Below are positions 19,744-28,710 of a DNA stretch of 64,000 nucleotides, in pieces (the stretch's first letter is position 1; each line of letters opens with the position of its first letter). Source of the DNA: Clostridiales bacterium (GTDB lineage Bacteria > Bacillota > Clostridia > Oscillospirales > Acutalibacteraceae). The position numbers and the translations under genes were made by a program. The notes beneath the pieces were generated by a model. The model was not told the DNA's origin and made no database searches. It worked only from the letters and a program-made list of their open reading frames with translations. The stretch lies in contig JAAWQC010000004.1 of assembly GCA_022800315.1 (NCBI GenBank), positions 31,057 to 95,056 of the forward strand, written 5' to 3'.

Positions 19744-21165
19744 TCAGCGCCCCGCCTCTTTCGCCGTCAGGAATTCGTGGATGGAACGGGCGGCGTGCTT
19801 GCCCGCACCCATGGCGAGAATAACGGTGGCCGCACCGGTCACGGCGTCACCGCCCGCGTACACCCCCTGCCGGGTGGTGCGCATGGTGTCCTCGTCCACG
19901 ATGAGGCATCCGCGTCGGTTGACCTCCAGGCCGGGCGTGGTGGCGCGGATCAGCGGATTGGGCGAATTGCCGATGGCCGCGATAATCAGATCGGCGTTTA
20001 CCACATGCTCACTGCCCTCTACCGGCAGCGGACGGCGCCGGCCCGACTCGTCGGGCTCGCCCAGCTCCATTTTCACACAGGACAGGCCCACGGCGGCTCC
20101 GTTTTCATCCCCCTCTACGCGGACAGGTGCGGTCAGGAACCGGAAAACGATCCCTTCCTCCCTAGCGTGATGCACCTCCTCCAGACGGGCGGGCATCTCC
20201 TCCTCACCGCGGCGGTAGACCACGGTCACCTCCTTCGCCCCCAGGCGCTTGGCGCAGCGCGCGGCATCCATGGCCACGTTTCCTCCGCCCACCACGGCAA
20301 CCCGTTCGGCCCGCTTGATGGGGGTGTCGTAATCGTCGCGGTAAGCCTTCATCAAATTGACGCGGGTGAGGAATTCGTTGGCGGACATCACCCCCAGCAG
20401 CCCTTCGCCGGGGATGCCGAGGAAGCCGGGCAATCCCGCGCCGCTGCCCACAAAAACCGCTTCGAAGCCGTCCTCAAACAGCTCGTCGACCGACAGGATG
20501 CGGCCGATGACCATGTTGGTTTCGATACGGACCCCCAGCTGTTTGAGGTTCTCGACCTCCCGCTGGACGATGGCCTTGGGCAGGCGGAATTCGGGGATGC
20601 CGTACATCAGCACCCCGCCCGCCGTATGGAACGCCTCGAAGACGGTGACCGCATAGCCCAGCCGCGCCAGATCGCCCGCGCAGGTCAGGCCGGAGGGACC
20701 GGACCCGATGACGGCTACCTGTCGTCCGCCGGCAATCGGAAAAGAGGCCGAAGCTTTCGCTTTATCCCCCTCTTTATCCGCCGCCATATGCCGGTCGGCG
20801 GCAAACCGCTCCAGACGGCCGATAGCCACCGGCTCGCCCTTCAGGCCACGCACGCATTGGGATTCACACTGATTTTCCTGCGGACAGACCCGCCCGCATA
20901 CGGCGGGCAGGGAGTTGGTCTCGGTGATTTTCCCATAAGCGCCCTCGTAATCCCCCTCGACGATGAGGGCGATGAAATCGGGGATCTGCACGTTGACCGG
21001 GCAGCCCTCGACACAGGGCCGGTTTTTGCAGTGGAGGCACCGCTGCGCCTCGTTTACGGCCATCTCCTCGGTATATCCCAGTGCCACCTCGTCAAAATTC
21101 GCCGCGCGGCGCAGCGGTTCCTGTTCCGGCATCGGTGTTTTTTTGGTTTGTCTGTTGATTGCCAT
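19744..21165 (-). CDS. NADPH-dependent glutamate synthase small-subunit family / NfnB-like
   Basis: CLHCKNRPCVEGCPVNVQIPDFI; VAVIGSGPSGLTCAGDLARLGYAVTVFEAFH; paired with NfnA-like gene. Confidence 0.88.
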   Translation of the reverse strand: MAINRQTKKTPMPEQEPLRRAANFDEVALGYTEEMAVNEAQRCLHCKNRPCVEGCPVNVQIPDFIALIVEGDYEGAYGKITETNSLPAVCGRVCPQENQCESQCVRGLKGEPVAIGRLERFAADRHMAADKEGDKAKASASFPIAGGRQVAVIGSGPSGLTCAGDLARLGYAVTVFEAFHTAGGVLMYGIPEFRLPKAIVQREVENLKQLGVRIETNMVIGRILSVDELFEDGFEAVFVGSGAGLPGFLGIPGEGLLGVMSANEFLTRVNLMKAYRDDYDTPIKRAERVAVVGGGNVAMDAARCAKRLGAKEVTVVYRRGEEEMPARLEEVHHAREEGIVFRFLTAPVRVEGDENGAAVGLSCVKMELGEPDESGRRRPLPVEGSEHVVNADLIIAAIGNSPNPLIRATTPGLEVNRRGCLIVDEDTMRTTRQGVYAGGDAVTGAATVILAMGAGKHAARSIHEFLTAKEAGR

Positions 21166-21202
21166 TGATTCTCCCTAACCTTTCCGGTGGTCTATCGTGT
21201 GT

Positions 21203-22036
21203 TCAGCCCTGCCGGCCCTCCTCAAAAAGCAGGCGACAGGCGTGTTCCTGCTCGCGGTACTGGCCCGCCCGCTTCATTGACTCATCCCAGTCGATCTGAT
21301 GGGCGTCGAACTCGGGGCCGTCGACGCAGGCGAACTTTGTCTCGCCTCCTACCGTCAGGCGGCAGCCGCCGCACATACCAGTGCCGTCGATCATGATCGG
21401 GTTCATGCTGATTACCGTTTTTACCCCATAGGGACGGGTCAGCTCAGCCACCGCCCTCATCATGGGCAGGGGGCCGATGGCCACCACCAGGTCGATATCC
21501 TTCTCCGTGTCCAGCAGCTCTTTCAGCCGGACGGTGACAAACCCCTTGTTGCCGTTGGAGCCGTCGTCGGTCATGACCGACAGACGGTCGCTGACAGCGG
21601 CCATTTCCTCTTCCAGCATGACGATATCTTTATTGCGGAAGCCCGCCACCATGTCCACCTGTGTCCCCAGGGCGTGGAGGGCTTTCGCCTCGGGATACGC
21701 GATGGCGCAGCCCACACCGCCGCCGACCACCACCGCGTGCCGCACCCCGTCCAGCTCCGCCGCTTTGCCCAGAGGGCCGGCAAAATCCAGCAGGGCGTCC
21801 CCCTGCTCCAGGGTATCCAGCAGCAGGGTGGTTTTCCCCACCTTCTGATAGATGATGGTGACCGTACCTGCCTGGGGATCGGTCTCCGCGATGGTCAGCG
21901 GGATGCGCTCCCCCGTCTCGTTTACCCGCAGGATGATGAACTGGCCGGCCTTCGCCTTGCGGGCGATGAGGGGGGCTTCAATCTTCATCATGGTAACCGA
22001 CGGGTTGAGAGGACGCTTGTATGTAATCGTGTACAT
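21203..22036 (-). CDS. Sulfide/dihydroorotate dehydrogenase-like FAD/NAD-binding protein (NfnA-like)
   Basis: GERIPLTIAETDPQAGTVTIIYQKVGKTT; VVVGGGVGCAIAYPEAKAL; GTGMCGGCRLTVGGETKFACVDGPEFDAH. Confidence 0.9.
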   Translation of the reverse strand: MYTITYKRPLNPSVTMMKIEAPLIARKAKAGQFIILRVNETGERIPLTIAETDPQAGTVTIIYQKVGKTTLLLDTLEQGDALLDFAGPLGKAAELDGVRHAVVVGGGVGCAIAYPEAKALHALGTQVDMVAGFRNKDIVMLEEEMAAVSDRLSVMTDDGSNGNKGFVTVRLKELLDTEKDIDLVVAIGPLPMMRAVAELTRPYGVKTVISMNPIMIDGTGMCGGCRLTVGGETKFACVDGPEFDAHQIDWDESMKRAGQYREQEHACRLLFEEGRQG

Positions 22037-22189
22037 GATACCGGCTCCTTGATCGTTCAGTTTATTGCAGAGTAAATCACTTTATCATACCACTTTAAAG
22101 GACTCAAATCAATAGTTCTCAAAACCAGGGAGCCTTTCCTGTTCAGGAAACGCACGGCTTCCAGCCGCTCGGGGGTAAAGTTCCCCCTC

Positions 22190-22218
22190 TTGCCCCCTCT
22201 CGCTAAATATGGTATAAA
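22190..22218 (+). promoter_or_regulatory. SigA-type promoter reading into the structured leader/ncRNA candidate
   Basis: TTGCCC - 17 nt - TATAAA. Confidence 0.5.
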
Positions 22219-22224
22219 TGTCCG

Positions 22225-22560
22225 CAGAACGCCTTGCCGGTGGTTGCCGTCTGCAGTCTATGCAGGAAAATTCCGTTAGGAATTTTTAAGACCACCGCCG
22301 GTAAGCGATGGAATACCGAGGCGTTGGACGGTGGTTGCCGTCTACAGTCTATGCAGGAAAATTCCGTTAGGAATTTTTAAGACCACCGCCGGTAAGCGAT
22401 GGAATACCGAGGCGTTGGGCGGTGGTCACAGACTGGAAGAATCTCCTTTCGGGACGAAGTCTGTCCCCGAAGGTAAAGGAAGAATTACAAAGGAATTCTT
22501 CAGCGCCGGTTCCCTGTAAGGTATCTTGACTTGGGGACGTACAGGAACCGGTGACCGCGC
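22225..22560 (+). ncRNA. Unclassified structured RNA candidate upstream of azlCD
   Basis: Helices read by eye: AACGCCT/AGGCGTT, GGTGGT/ACCACC (twice), AAAATTCC/GGAATTTT (twice), GGTA/TACC (twice), ACAGACT/AGTCTGT, AAGAATT/AATTCTT, CCGGTTC-CTGTA/TACAG-GAACCGG, outer GGTCAC/GTGACC; no long ORF uses the region. Confidence 0.5.
22239..22420. repeat. Tandem direct duplication, 2 x 91 bp (2 mismatches seen), plus start of a third copy (GGTGGT)
   Basis: Unit GGTGGTTGCCGTCT(G/A)CAGTCTATGCAGGAAAATTCCGTTAGGAATTTTTAAGACCACCGCCGGTAAGCGATGGAATACCGAGGCGTTGG(A/G)C at 22239, 22330; GGTGGT again at 22421. Confidence 0.97.
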
Positions 22561-22645
22561 CGGGTATTCTTCCAGGCGGATAAAAATTTATGGTACACTA
22601 GGGACACAAACAGGCTTTGTAAAGGGGCCGGAGGAGGGAAACAGG

Positions 22646-23377
22646 ATGAAACGCCCGTTGTGGGAAGGCTTCCGCGACACCATTCCGCTGGGAATCGGGG
22701 TGGTGTTGTATGGCGTGGTTTACGGCATGCTGGGACGGCAGGGCGGCGTGCCCTTCTGGTTCATCCTCGGCATGTCCCTGCTGGTATTCGCCGGTTCCTC
22801 CCAGATGGCGGCGGTGGAGCTGCTGGTATCCGGTGCGGGTCCCCTGTCCACCGTACTGACCATCTTTGTGGTCAACCTGCGGCATGTGGTGATGGGGGCC
22901 GACCTATCCCGTTTTCTGACCGGTGCCAAAGGGCGGGAACGGGCCGTCAACGCCTTCTTCCTCACCGACGAGATATACGCGGTCACCTACACCCATTTTC
23001 GTTCCTCCCCGCTCCCCTCCGCCGGACGACGGGATATGGTCTACATGCGGGGCAGCGGACTGTGCATCTACAGCTTTTGGGCGCTGTCGGGAGCGGCGGG
23101 TTATCTGGGAGGACAGCTGGTCCCCCCGCTGCTGGAGCCGGCGCTGGGCTTCGCCATGTCGGCGGTATTCCTCGCCATGCTGCTTCCCCTGATCCGCGAT
23201 CTCCCCACCCTTGCCTCGGTGCTGGTATCCGCTGTGACGGCGGTGGCCGGCTATCTGTGGCTGCCGGGGAAGTGGTACATCCTGCTGGCGGCGCTGGCCG
23301 GGTGCCTGGCCGGGTTTCTCTGCGGGGAGTGGAAGCTGAGCCATGCTTCGGGACGGGATAAGGAGGCGGGACGATGA
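22646..23377 (+). CDS. azlC: AzlC family branched-chain amino-acid exporter subunit
   Basis: MKRPLWEGFRDTIPLGIGVVLYGVVYGMLGRQGG...LRHVVMGADLSRFL; GGAGGG upstream of ATG 22646. Confidence 0.9.
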   Translation: MKRPLWEGFRDTIPLGIGVVLYGVVYGMLGRQGGVPFWFILGMSLLVFAGSSQMAAVELLVSGAGPLSTVLTIFVVNLRHVVMGADLSRFLTGAKGRERAVNAFFLTDEIYAVTYTHFRSSPLPSAGRRDMVYMRGSGLCIYSFWALSGAAGYLGGQLVPPLLEPALGFAMSAVFLAMLLPLIRDLPTLASVLVSAVTAVAGYLWLPGKWYILLAALAGCLAGFLCGEWKLSHASGRDKEAGR

Positions 23378-23697
23378 CCACCTGGCAGTATCTCATCGCC
23401 CTGCTCGGCTGTGCCGCCGCCACCTATCTGACCCGCGCGCCCGCCCTGCTGCTGTCCGACAGGATACGTCTCCCCCAGCGCCTGCTGCGGTTCATGGGGT
23501 ATATCGGCCCGGCGGTCATCACCGCCCTGATCGCCCCTTCCCTGTTCGCGCCCGAAGGCGCGCTCAACCTGAACCCGGTGACCAATCTCTATCTCCCGGC
23601 GGCGCTGGTCACCGCCGTGGTCTTCCTGCTGTGGAAAAAGCCGCTGCCGGCTATCCTGGCCGGTATGACGGCAGCATTTCTTCTGTCACTGCTGTAA
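23374..23697 (+). CDS. azlD: AzlD family branched-chain amino-acid exporter subunit
   Basis: ATYLTRAPALLLSDRIRLPQRLLRFMGYIGPAVITALIAPSL; ATGA overlap with azlC. Confidence 0.9.
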   Translation: MTTWQYLIALLGCAAATYLTRAPALLLSDRIRLPQRLLRFMGYIGPAVITALIAPSLFAPEGALNLNPVTNLYLPAALVTAVVFLLWKKPLPAILAGMTAAFLLSLL

Positions 23698-23720
23698 GAT
23701 GGATTATTGAGCAACAAACA

Positions 23721-23758
23721 GGCCCTTTTCCCGTATGTCGGGAAAAGGGCCTGTATTT
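23721..23758. terminator. Bidirectional terminator between azlD and ABC exporter
   Basis: AGGCCCTTTTCCCG-TATGT-CGGGAAAAGGGCCT. Confidence 0.8.
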
Positions 23759-23767
23759 ATGAAACAC

Positions 23768-25642
23768 CTACACGGCTTCTGCCTGTTCGAACTGGGAGTT
23801 GTACAGATTGGCGTAGAAACCGCCCGCGGCCAGCAGGTCGTCGTGGGTGCCCTGCTCCACGATATCGCCGTCCTTCATGACCAGGATCAGGTCGGCGTCG
23901 CGGATGGTGGACAGGCGGTGGGCGATGACGAAGCTGGTGCGCCCCTTCATCAAGTTATCCATCGCCTTTTGGATACGGACCTCGGTGCGGGTATCCACCG
24001 AACTGGTGGCCTCGTCGAGTATCAGGATGGGCGGATCGGCCAGAATAGCGCGGGCGATGGTCAGCAGCTGCTTCTGGCCCTGGGAGACGTTGCCCGCCTC
24101 CTCGTTCAGCTCCATGTCGTAGCCGCCGGCCAGGGTCTGGATGAAGTGGTGGACGTGGGCGGCTTTGGCGGCCTCTACCACCTGCTCATCGGTGGCGTCC
24201 AGCCGGCCGTAGCGGATGTTCTCCCGGATGGAGCCGTTGAACAGCCACGTATCCTGCAGCACCATGCCGAACATCTGGCGCAGCTCGCTGCGGTTGAAGT
24301 CCTTCACGTTATGGCCGTCCACCAGAATCTCGCCCGCGCCCACATCATAGAAACGCATGAGCAGCTTGACCATGGTGGTCTTGCCCGCGCCGGTGGGGCC
24401 GACGATGGCCACCTTCTGCCCCGGTTTGACCGAGGCGGTGAAGTTGTGGATGATGGTCTTTTCGGGGGTGTAGCCAAACTGCACGTTTTTGAACTCCACC
24501 GCACCGGTCAGGCCCTCGATGGACACGGCGTTCTCGGCCGTCTGATCCTCTTCTTCCTCATCGAGGAATTCGAAGACCCGCTCCGCCGCCGCCGCGGTGG
24601 ACTGGAGCAGGTTGGCCACCTGCGCCACCTGCGCGATGGGCTGGTTGAACATTCGGACATACTGGATGAACGACTGGATATCGCCCACCTCGATGGAATT
24701 TTTGATGACCAGCCAGCCGCCCAGGATGGAGACCATGACATAACCCAGGTTGCCGATGAACATCATCAATGGCTGCATCATGCCCGACAGGAACTGGGAT
24801 TTCCAGGCGGAGCTGTACAGGGTATCGTTGAGCTGATTGAACTTATCGGTCACATCCTTCTCGCCGTTGAAGGCGCGCACAATGTTGTGACCGCCGTAGA
24901 CCTCTTCCACTTCGCCGTTGACGTGGCCCAGATACTCCTGCTGAGAGCGGAAATATTTCTGCGAGCGCTTGACGATCAGGGAGATGAGCAGCATGGAGAC
25001 CGGCAGGATGAGCAGTGAAACCAGCGTCATCACCCAGCTGATGGAAAACATCATAACCAGCACGCCGATGACGGTGGTGATCGAGGTGATGACCTGCGTC
25101 ATGCTCTGGTTGAGGCTCTGGCTGAGGGTGTCCACATCATTGGTCACGCGGGACAGCACCTCGCCGTGGGTACGGGTCTCAAAGTACTTCATGGGCATGC
25201 GGTTGATCTTCAGCGAGATCGACTGCCGCAGGTTATAGGAAACCTTCTGCGACACGCCGGTCATGATATAGCCCTGGATGAAGGCGAACAGGCTGCTGAC
25301 GATATACAGCACCAGCAGTTTGATGAGAATTTCGCCGATTTTGCCGAAATCAATGCCCGTGCTGCCGTCGCCGCTGATCTTGCCCATCAGGCCGTTAAAT
25401 ATCTCGGTGGTGGCGCTGCCCATGATTTTGGGGCCGATGATGGAAAAGGCGGCGCTGCCAATGGCGAAAATGACGACCAGCAGGACGGCGATGCGGTATT
25501 TCCCCAGATACTGGAACAGCTTGCCCATGGTGCCCTTGAAGTCCTTGGCTTTTTCGCCCGAACCCATGTGTCCGCCAGGACCGTGGCCCGGTCCATGGCC
25601 GAAGGGCCCGCCGCGTCGGGTGCCCTGTTTGGTATTACTCAT
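23768..25642 (-). CDS. ABC exporter half-transporter (canonical Walker B)
   Basis: VGPTGAGKTTMVKLLMRFYD; NVSQGQKQLLTIARAILADPPILILDEATSSVDTRTE; N-terminal TM domain. Confidence 0.93.
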   Translation of the reverse strand: MSNTKQGTRRGGPFGHGPGHGPGGHMGSGEKAKDFKGTMGKLFQYLGKYRIAVLLVVIFAIGSAAFSIIGPKIMGSATTEIFNGLMGKISGDGSTGIDFGKIGEILIKLLVLYIVSSLFAFIQGYIMTGVSQKVSYNLRQSISLKINRMPMKYFETRTHGEVLSRVTNDVDTLSQSLNQSMTQVITSITTVIGVLVMMFSISWVMTLVSLLILPVSMLLISLIVKRSQKYFRSQQEYLGHVNGEVEEVYGGHNIVRAFNGEKDVTDKFNQLNDTLYSSAWKSQFLSGMMQPLMMFIGNLGYVMVSILGGWLVIKNSIEVGDIQSFIQYVRMFNQPIAQVAQVANLLQSTAAAAERVFEFLDEEEEDQTAENAVSIEGLTGAVEFKNVQFGYTPEKTIIHNFTASVKPGQKVAIVGPTGAGKTTMVKLLMRFYDVGAGEILVDGHNVKDFNRSELRQMFGMVLQDTWLFNGSIRENIRYGRLDATDEQVVEAAKAAHVHHFIQTLAGGYDMELNEEAGNVSQGQKQLLTIARAILADPPILILDEATSSVDTRTEVRIQKAMDNLMKGRTSFVIAHRLSTIRDADLILVMKDGDIVEQGTHDDLLAAGGFYANLYNSQFEQAEAV

Positions 25643-27947
25643 GTGCCAGTTCCTCCTTTGACAGCTGGGATGTGGCGATCTGCCGGTAGGTATCGCAGGA
25701 TTCCAGCAGTTCCTTGTGGGTGCCCTTGCCGACCACCCGGCCTTCGTCCAGCACCAGTATCTGTTCCGCGTGGAGGATGGTACTGATGCGCTGGGCCACG
25801 ATCAGGACGGTGCTGTCCGACGTCTCCTTCTTCAGCGCGGCCCGCAGAGACGCGTCGGTCTTGAAGTCCAGCGCGGAGAAGCTGTCGTCGAAGATATAGA
25901 TTTCCGGCCGTTTTGCCACCGCGCGGGCGATGGATAGACGCTGTTTCTGACCGCCGGAAACGTTGTCGCCGCCCTGGGAGATCTCGGAGTCGTAGCCGTC
26001 AGGCTTGGCTTCAATAAACTCGGTGGCCTGGGCGATGCGGGCGGCCCGTTCCATCTCCTCGTCGGGAGCGTCGGGGCAGCCATATTTCACGTTGGATTCG
26101 ATGGTGCCCGAGAAGAGCACGCCCTTCTGGGGCACATAGCCGATCCGCTCCCGCAGATCGTGCTGGGAAACGCGGCGGATATCCACCCCGTCCACCAGAA
26201 TCTCGCCGTCGGTCACGTCGAAGAAGCGGGGGATCAGGTTGACCAGCGTAGATTTGCCGCTGCCGGTACTGCCGATGAAGGCGGTGGTCTCACCCGGTTT
26301 GGCGACAAAGTCGATGTTGGTGAGGACATCCTCGTCCGCACCGGGATAGCGGAAGCTCACGTTGCGGAACTCCACGACACCCTTGTTGTTCCCATCGAAG
26401 GAAACGGGGACATCGGGGTCTTTTACCGTCACGTCGGTATCCAACACCTCGCTGATGCGCTTGCCCGACACCGCCGCACGGGGCAGCATAATGGAGACCA
26501 TCGAGATCATGAGGAACGACATAACGATCTGCATGGTGTACTGAATGAAGGCCATCATATTGCCGACCTGCATCACGCCGTCGTCGATGCTGTGGGCGCC
26601 GTTCCACATGATGAGGATGGTGATGCCGTTCATCAGCAGCATCATCAGGGGCATCATGCTGGACATCACCCGGTTGACGAACAGGTTGGTGCGGGTCAGG
26701 TTGCGATTGGCCTCGTCAAAGCGCTTCTCCTCGTGCTTTTCGGTGGAGAAAGCGCGGATGACCGGCAGGCCGGTGAGGATTTCGCGGGTGACCAGGTTGA
26801 GCTTGTCGACCAGCTTCTGCATGAGCTGGAAGCGGGGCATGACCACAGCGAACAGCACCACCACCAGGGACAGGATGGCGGCCACCGCCACCGCGATGAT
26901 CCAGGACATGGTGCTGTTGGTGTTGATGACCTTCAGCACGCCGCCGACGCCCACGATGGGGGCGTAGAAAACCACGCGCAGCAACATGACCATAAGCATC
27001 TGTATCTGCTGGATGTCGTTGGTGCTGCGGGTGATGAGGGACGCGGTGGAGAATTTATCGAATTCCGCCTGGGAGAAGGAGACCACCTTGCCGAACACCC
27101 GGCCGCGCAGCTCACGGCCCAGGGAGGCAGCGATACGGGCAGCGAAAAAGCTCACCGTTACGGTAGCGGCCATACTCAGCAGCGCCACCAGCAGCATCTT
27201 GGCACCCGACCAGAGAATATATCTCGTCTGCATCGCGTCGGTATCCATGCCGACGGCCTTGTATTCCTGCTTGACATACAGCACGGCGCTCTGGGAGATC
27301 ATGCTCTCAGGCATTTGGGAAAATGCCTCGTCGAACTGCTTAATCATCTGATCCCGCGCCTCCTGCGGCATCTGGGCCAGCGCCGCAAACAGCTGCTCGG
27401 GGGTCATTTGAGCACCGTCGGCAGCGGCGGCCTCGGGATCCATCCCCTCTGGGATTTCCATAGGGGCCGAGCCGCCGGATGCCATACCCTCCGAGATTTT
27501 CTCCCGGATACCGGCGGTGCTCTCGTCGTCGGAGGACAGCACCGACACCGCGATGATCGGTTTGCTCATCAGGCTGCTCAGCTTTTCGATGATGTCTTTG
27601 TCCTTCGTATCAAGCTGATACAGGGGTTCCTCCGCCAAAACAGGATATTTTTTGCTGAGCGAGGCAACCTCCTTATCGGAGAGCTGGCTCCTATCCAGCA
27701 GGCGGTAGTGGCTGTCCACCGTTTCCTTGTCCGCCGTGCCAAGAAAAAGAGACAGCTTGTCGTATTCGCTCTGCCGGATTACGTCGGGGGCGGCATTTTT
27801 GATGCCGCTCTGCTGGATGCCGACGTTGACGATGTCGGAGGTGAAATCGGGCAGAGACAGGTCGCAGATTGCCTGTACCACCAGCAGCAGGAACACCAGC
27901 ACGATGGATGCCGCCGATTTCTTCATATACTTAAAGATCTTCAGCAT
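25635..27947 (-). CDS. ABC exporter half-transporter with large extracytoplasmic insert and non-canonical Walker B
   Basis: MLKIFKYMKKSAASIVL...; IGSTGSGKSTLVNLIPRFFD; NVSGGQKQRLSIARAVAKRPEIYIFDDSFSALD; overlaps the next gene by 8 bp; internal start chosen over ORF start 28004. Confidence 0.9.
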   Translation of the reverse strand: MLKIFKYMKKSAASIVLVFLLLVVQAICDLSLPDFTSDIVNVGIQQSGIKNAAPDVIRQSEYDKLSLFLGTADKETVDSHYRLLDRSQLSDKEVASLSKKYPVLAEEPLYQLDTKDKDIIEKLSSLMSKPIIAVSVLSSDDESTAGIREKISEGMASGGSAPMEIPEGMDPEAAAADGAQMTPEQLFAALAQMPQEARDQMIKQFDEAFSQMPESMISQSAVLYVKQEYKAVGMDTDAMQTRYILWSGAKMLLVALLSMAATVTVSFFAARIAASLGRELRGRVFGKVVSFSQAEFDKFSTASLITRSTNDIQQIQMLMVMLLRVVFYAPIVGVGGVLKVINTNSTMSWIIAVAVAAILSLVVVLFAVVMPRFQLMQKLVDKLNLVTREILTGLPVIRAFSTEKHEEKRFDEANRNLTRTNLFVNRVMSSMMPLMMLLMNGITILIMWNGAHSIDDGVMQVGNMMAFIQYTMQIVMSFLMISMVSIMLPRAAVSGKRISEVLDTDVTVKDPDVPVSFDGNNKGVVEFRNVSFRYPGADEDVLTNIDFVAKPGETTAFIGSTGSGKSTLVNLIPRFFDVTDGEILVDGVDIRRVSQHDLRERIGYVPQKGVLFSGTIESNVKYGCPDAPDEEMERAARIAQATEFIEAKPDGYDSEISQGGDNVSGGQKQRLSIARAVAKRPEIYIFDDSFSALDFKTDASLRAALKKETSDSTVLIVAQRISTILHAEQILVLDEGRVVGKGTHKELLESCDTYRQIATSQLSKEELAHE

Positions 27948-28434
27948 GGGGTACACCTCTTTCCGAACCGCGCCGCGGACGCCTCCGCCGGTCGGGTTCT
28001 TCACCCGTATCGTTTAAATTTTGTTTGATTTGCAGGAACAGCCGGCGCAGCAGCAGCTGTTCCTCCGCGGAAATTCCCTCGAACATGAGGTCGTCCAGCT
28101 CGTGTACCAGGCCGCCGACCTGCGAGAAGACTTCCTCCCCCTTTTCGGTGATGAAAATGCGGCTGACCCGCTGGTCGTGTTCGTCGGGCCGCCGTTCTAC
28201 CAGATCCGATCGTTCCATCCGCCGGATCATGACGGCCACCGTCGGGGGTTTGACCATCATACGTTCCACCAGCTCCCGCTGGCTCAGGCCGTTCTGTTTA
28301 TGAAGCGACGCCAGTAACGGCACCTGACCGGGATGGATGCCCACCGCATCCATCAGGCGGTAGGTATGAGCAAAATACAGCCGCATGGTATGCACCAGCA
28401 GCATGTGCAGGCTCTCCGGCTCAAAGACATCCAA
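27931..28434 (-). CDS. MarR family transcriptional regulator
   Basis: NGLSQRELVERMMVKPPTVAVMIRRMERSDLVERRPDEHDQRVSRIFITEKG. Confidence 0.92.
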   Translation of the reverse strand: MDVFEPESLHMLLVHTMRLYFAHTYRLMDAVGIHPGQVPLLASLHKQNGLSQRELVERMMVKPPTVAVMIRRMERSDLVERRPDEHDQRVSRIFITEKGEEVFSQVGGLVHELDDLMFEGISAEEQLLLRRLFLQIKQNLNDTGEEPDRRRRPRRGSERGVPHAEDL

Positions 28435-28482
28435 TTGCCGCCCTCCTTTATCCCGCCGATGCGGGAATGATGATAATTAATA

Positions 28483-28591
28483 TTAGCCAACTAACGGTTA
28501 TCATACGTTTCTTAGGCGGATATGTCAATATTTTCCCCATGAATTCATAAAGTATTCACAAGTGATGGCCGATATTTAATTAGCCGACTAA
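28483..28591. promoter_or_regulatory. Two putative MarR operators
   Basis: TTAGCCAACTAA (28483-28494) and TTAGCCGACTAA (28580-28591) in the divergent intergenic region. Confidence 0.6.
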
Positions 28592-28710
28592 TATTGTGGT
28601 TGTCCTTGCATAAAAAGAACTATCCAGGAGGGTGTTTTTGTGTTAAAATGGGAAGCAATGTCCCGCGGCGGCAATGCCGTCCGGGTCAAGGGAAAGGAAT
28701 GGTCACAAGC

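Noticed and set aside
22239-22420. CRISPR array
   Set aside because: Only two long contiguous 91-bp units with no short-repeat/unique-spacer pattern and no cas genes.
22331-22519. 62-aa ORF across the repeat region
   Set aside because: Spans hairpin-forming repeat DNA; no SD, no family, and the structure is better explained as non-coding.
22225-22560. T-box leader for azlCD
   Set aside because: GGTGGTTGCCG is only superficially like the T-box core; no terminator/antiterminator with U-run and no clear stem I features were seen.
26160-28028. 622-aa plus-strand ORF opposite the ABC exporter
   Set aside because: H/D/Q-rich antisense reading of the exporter; not supported by motifs or start signals.
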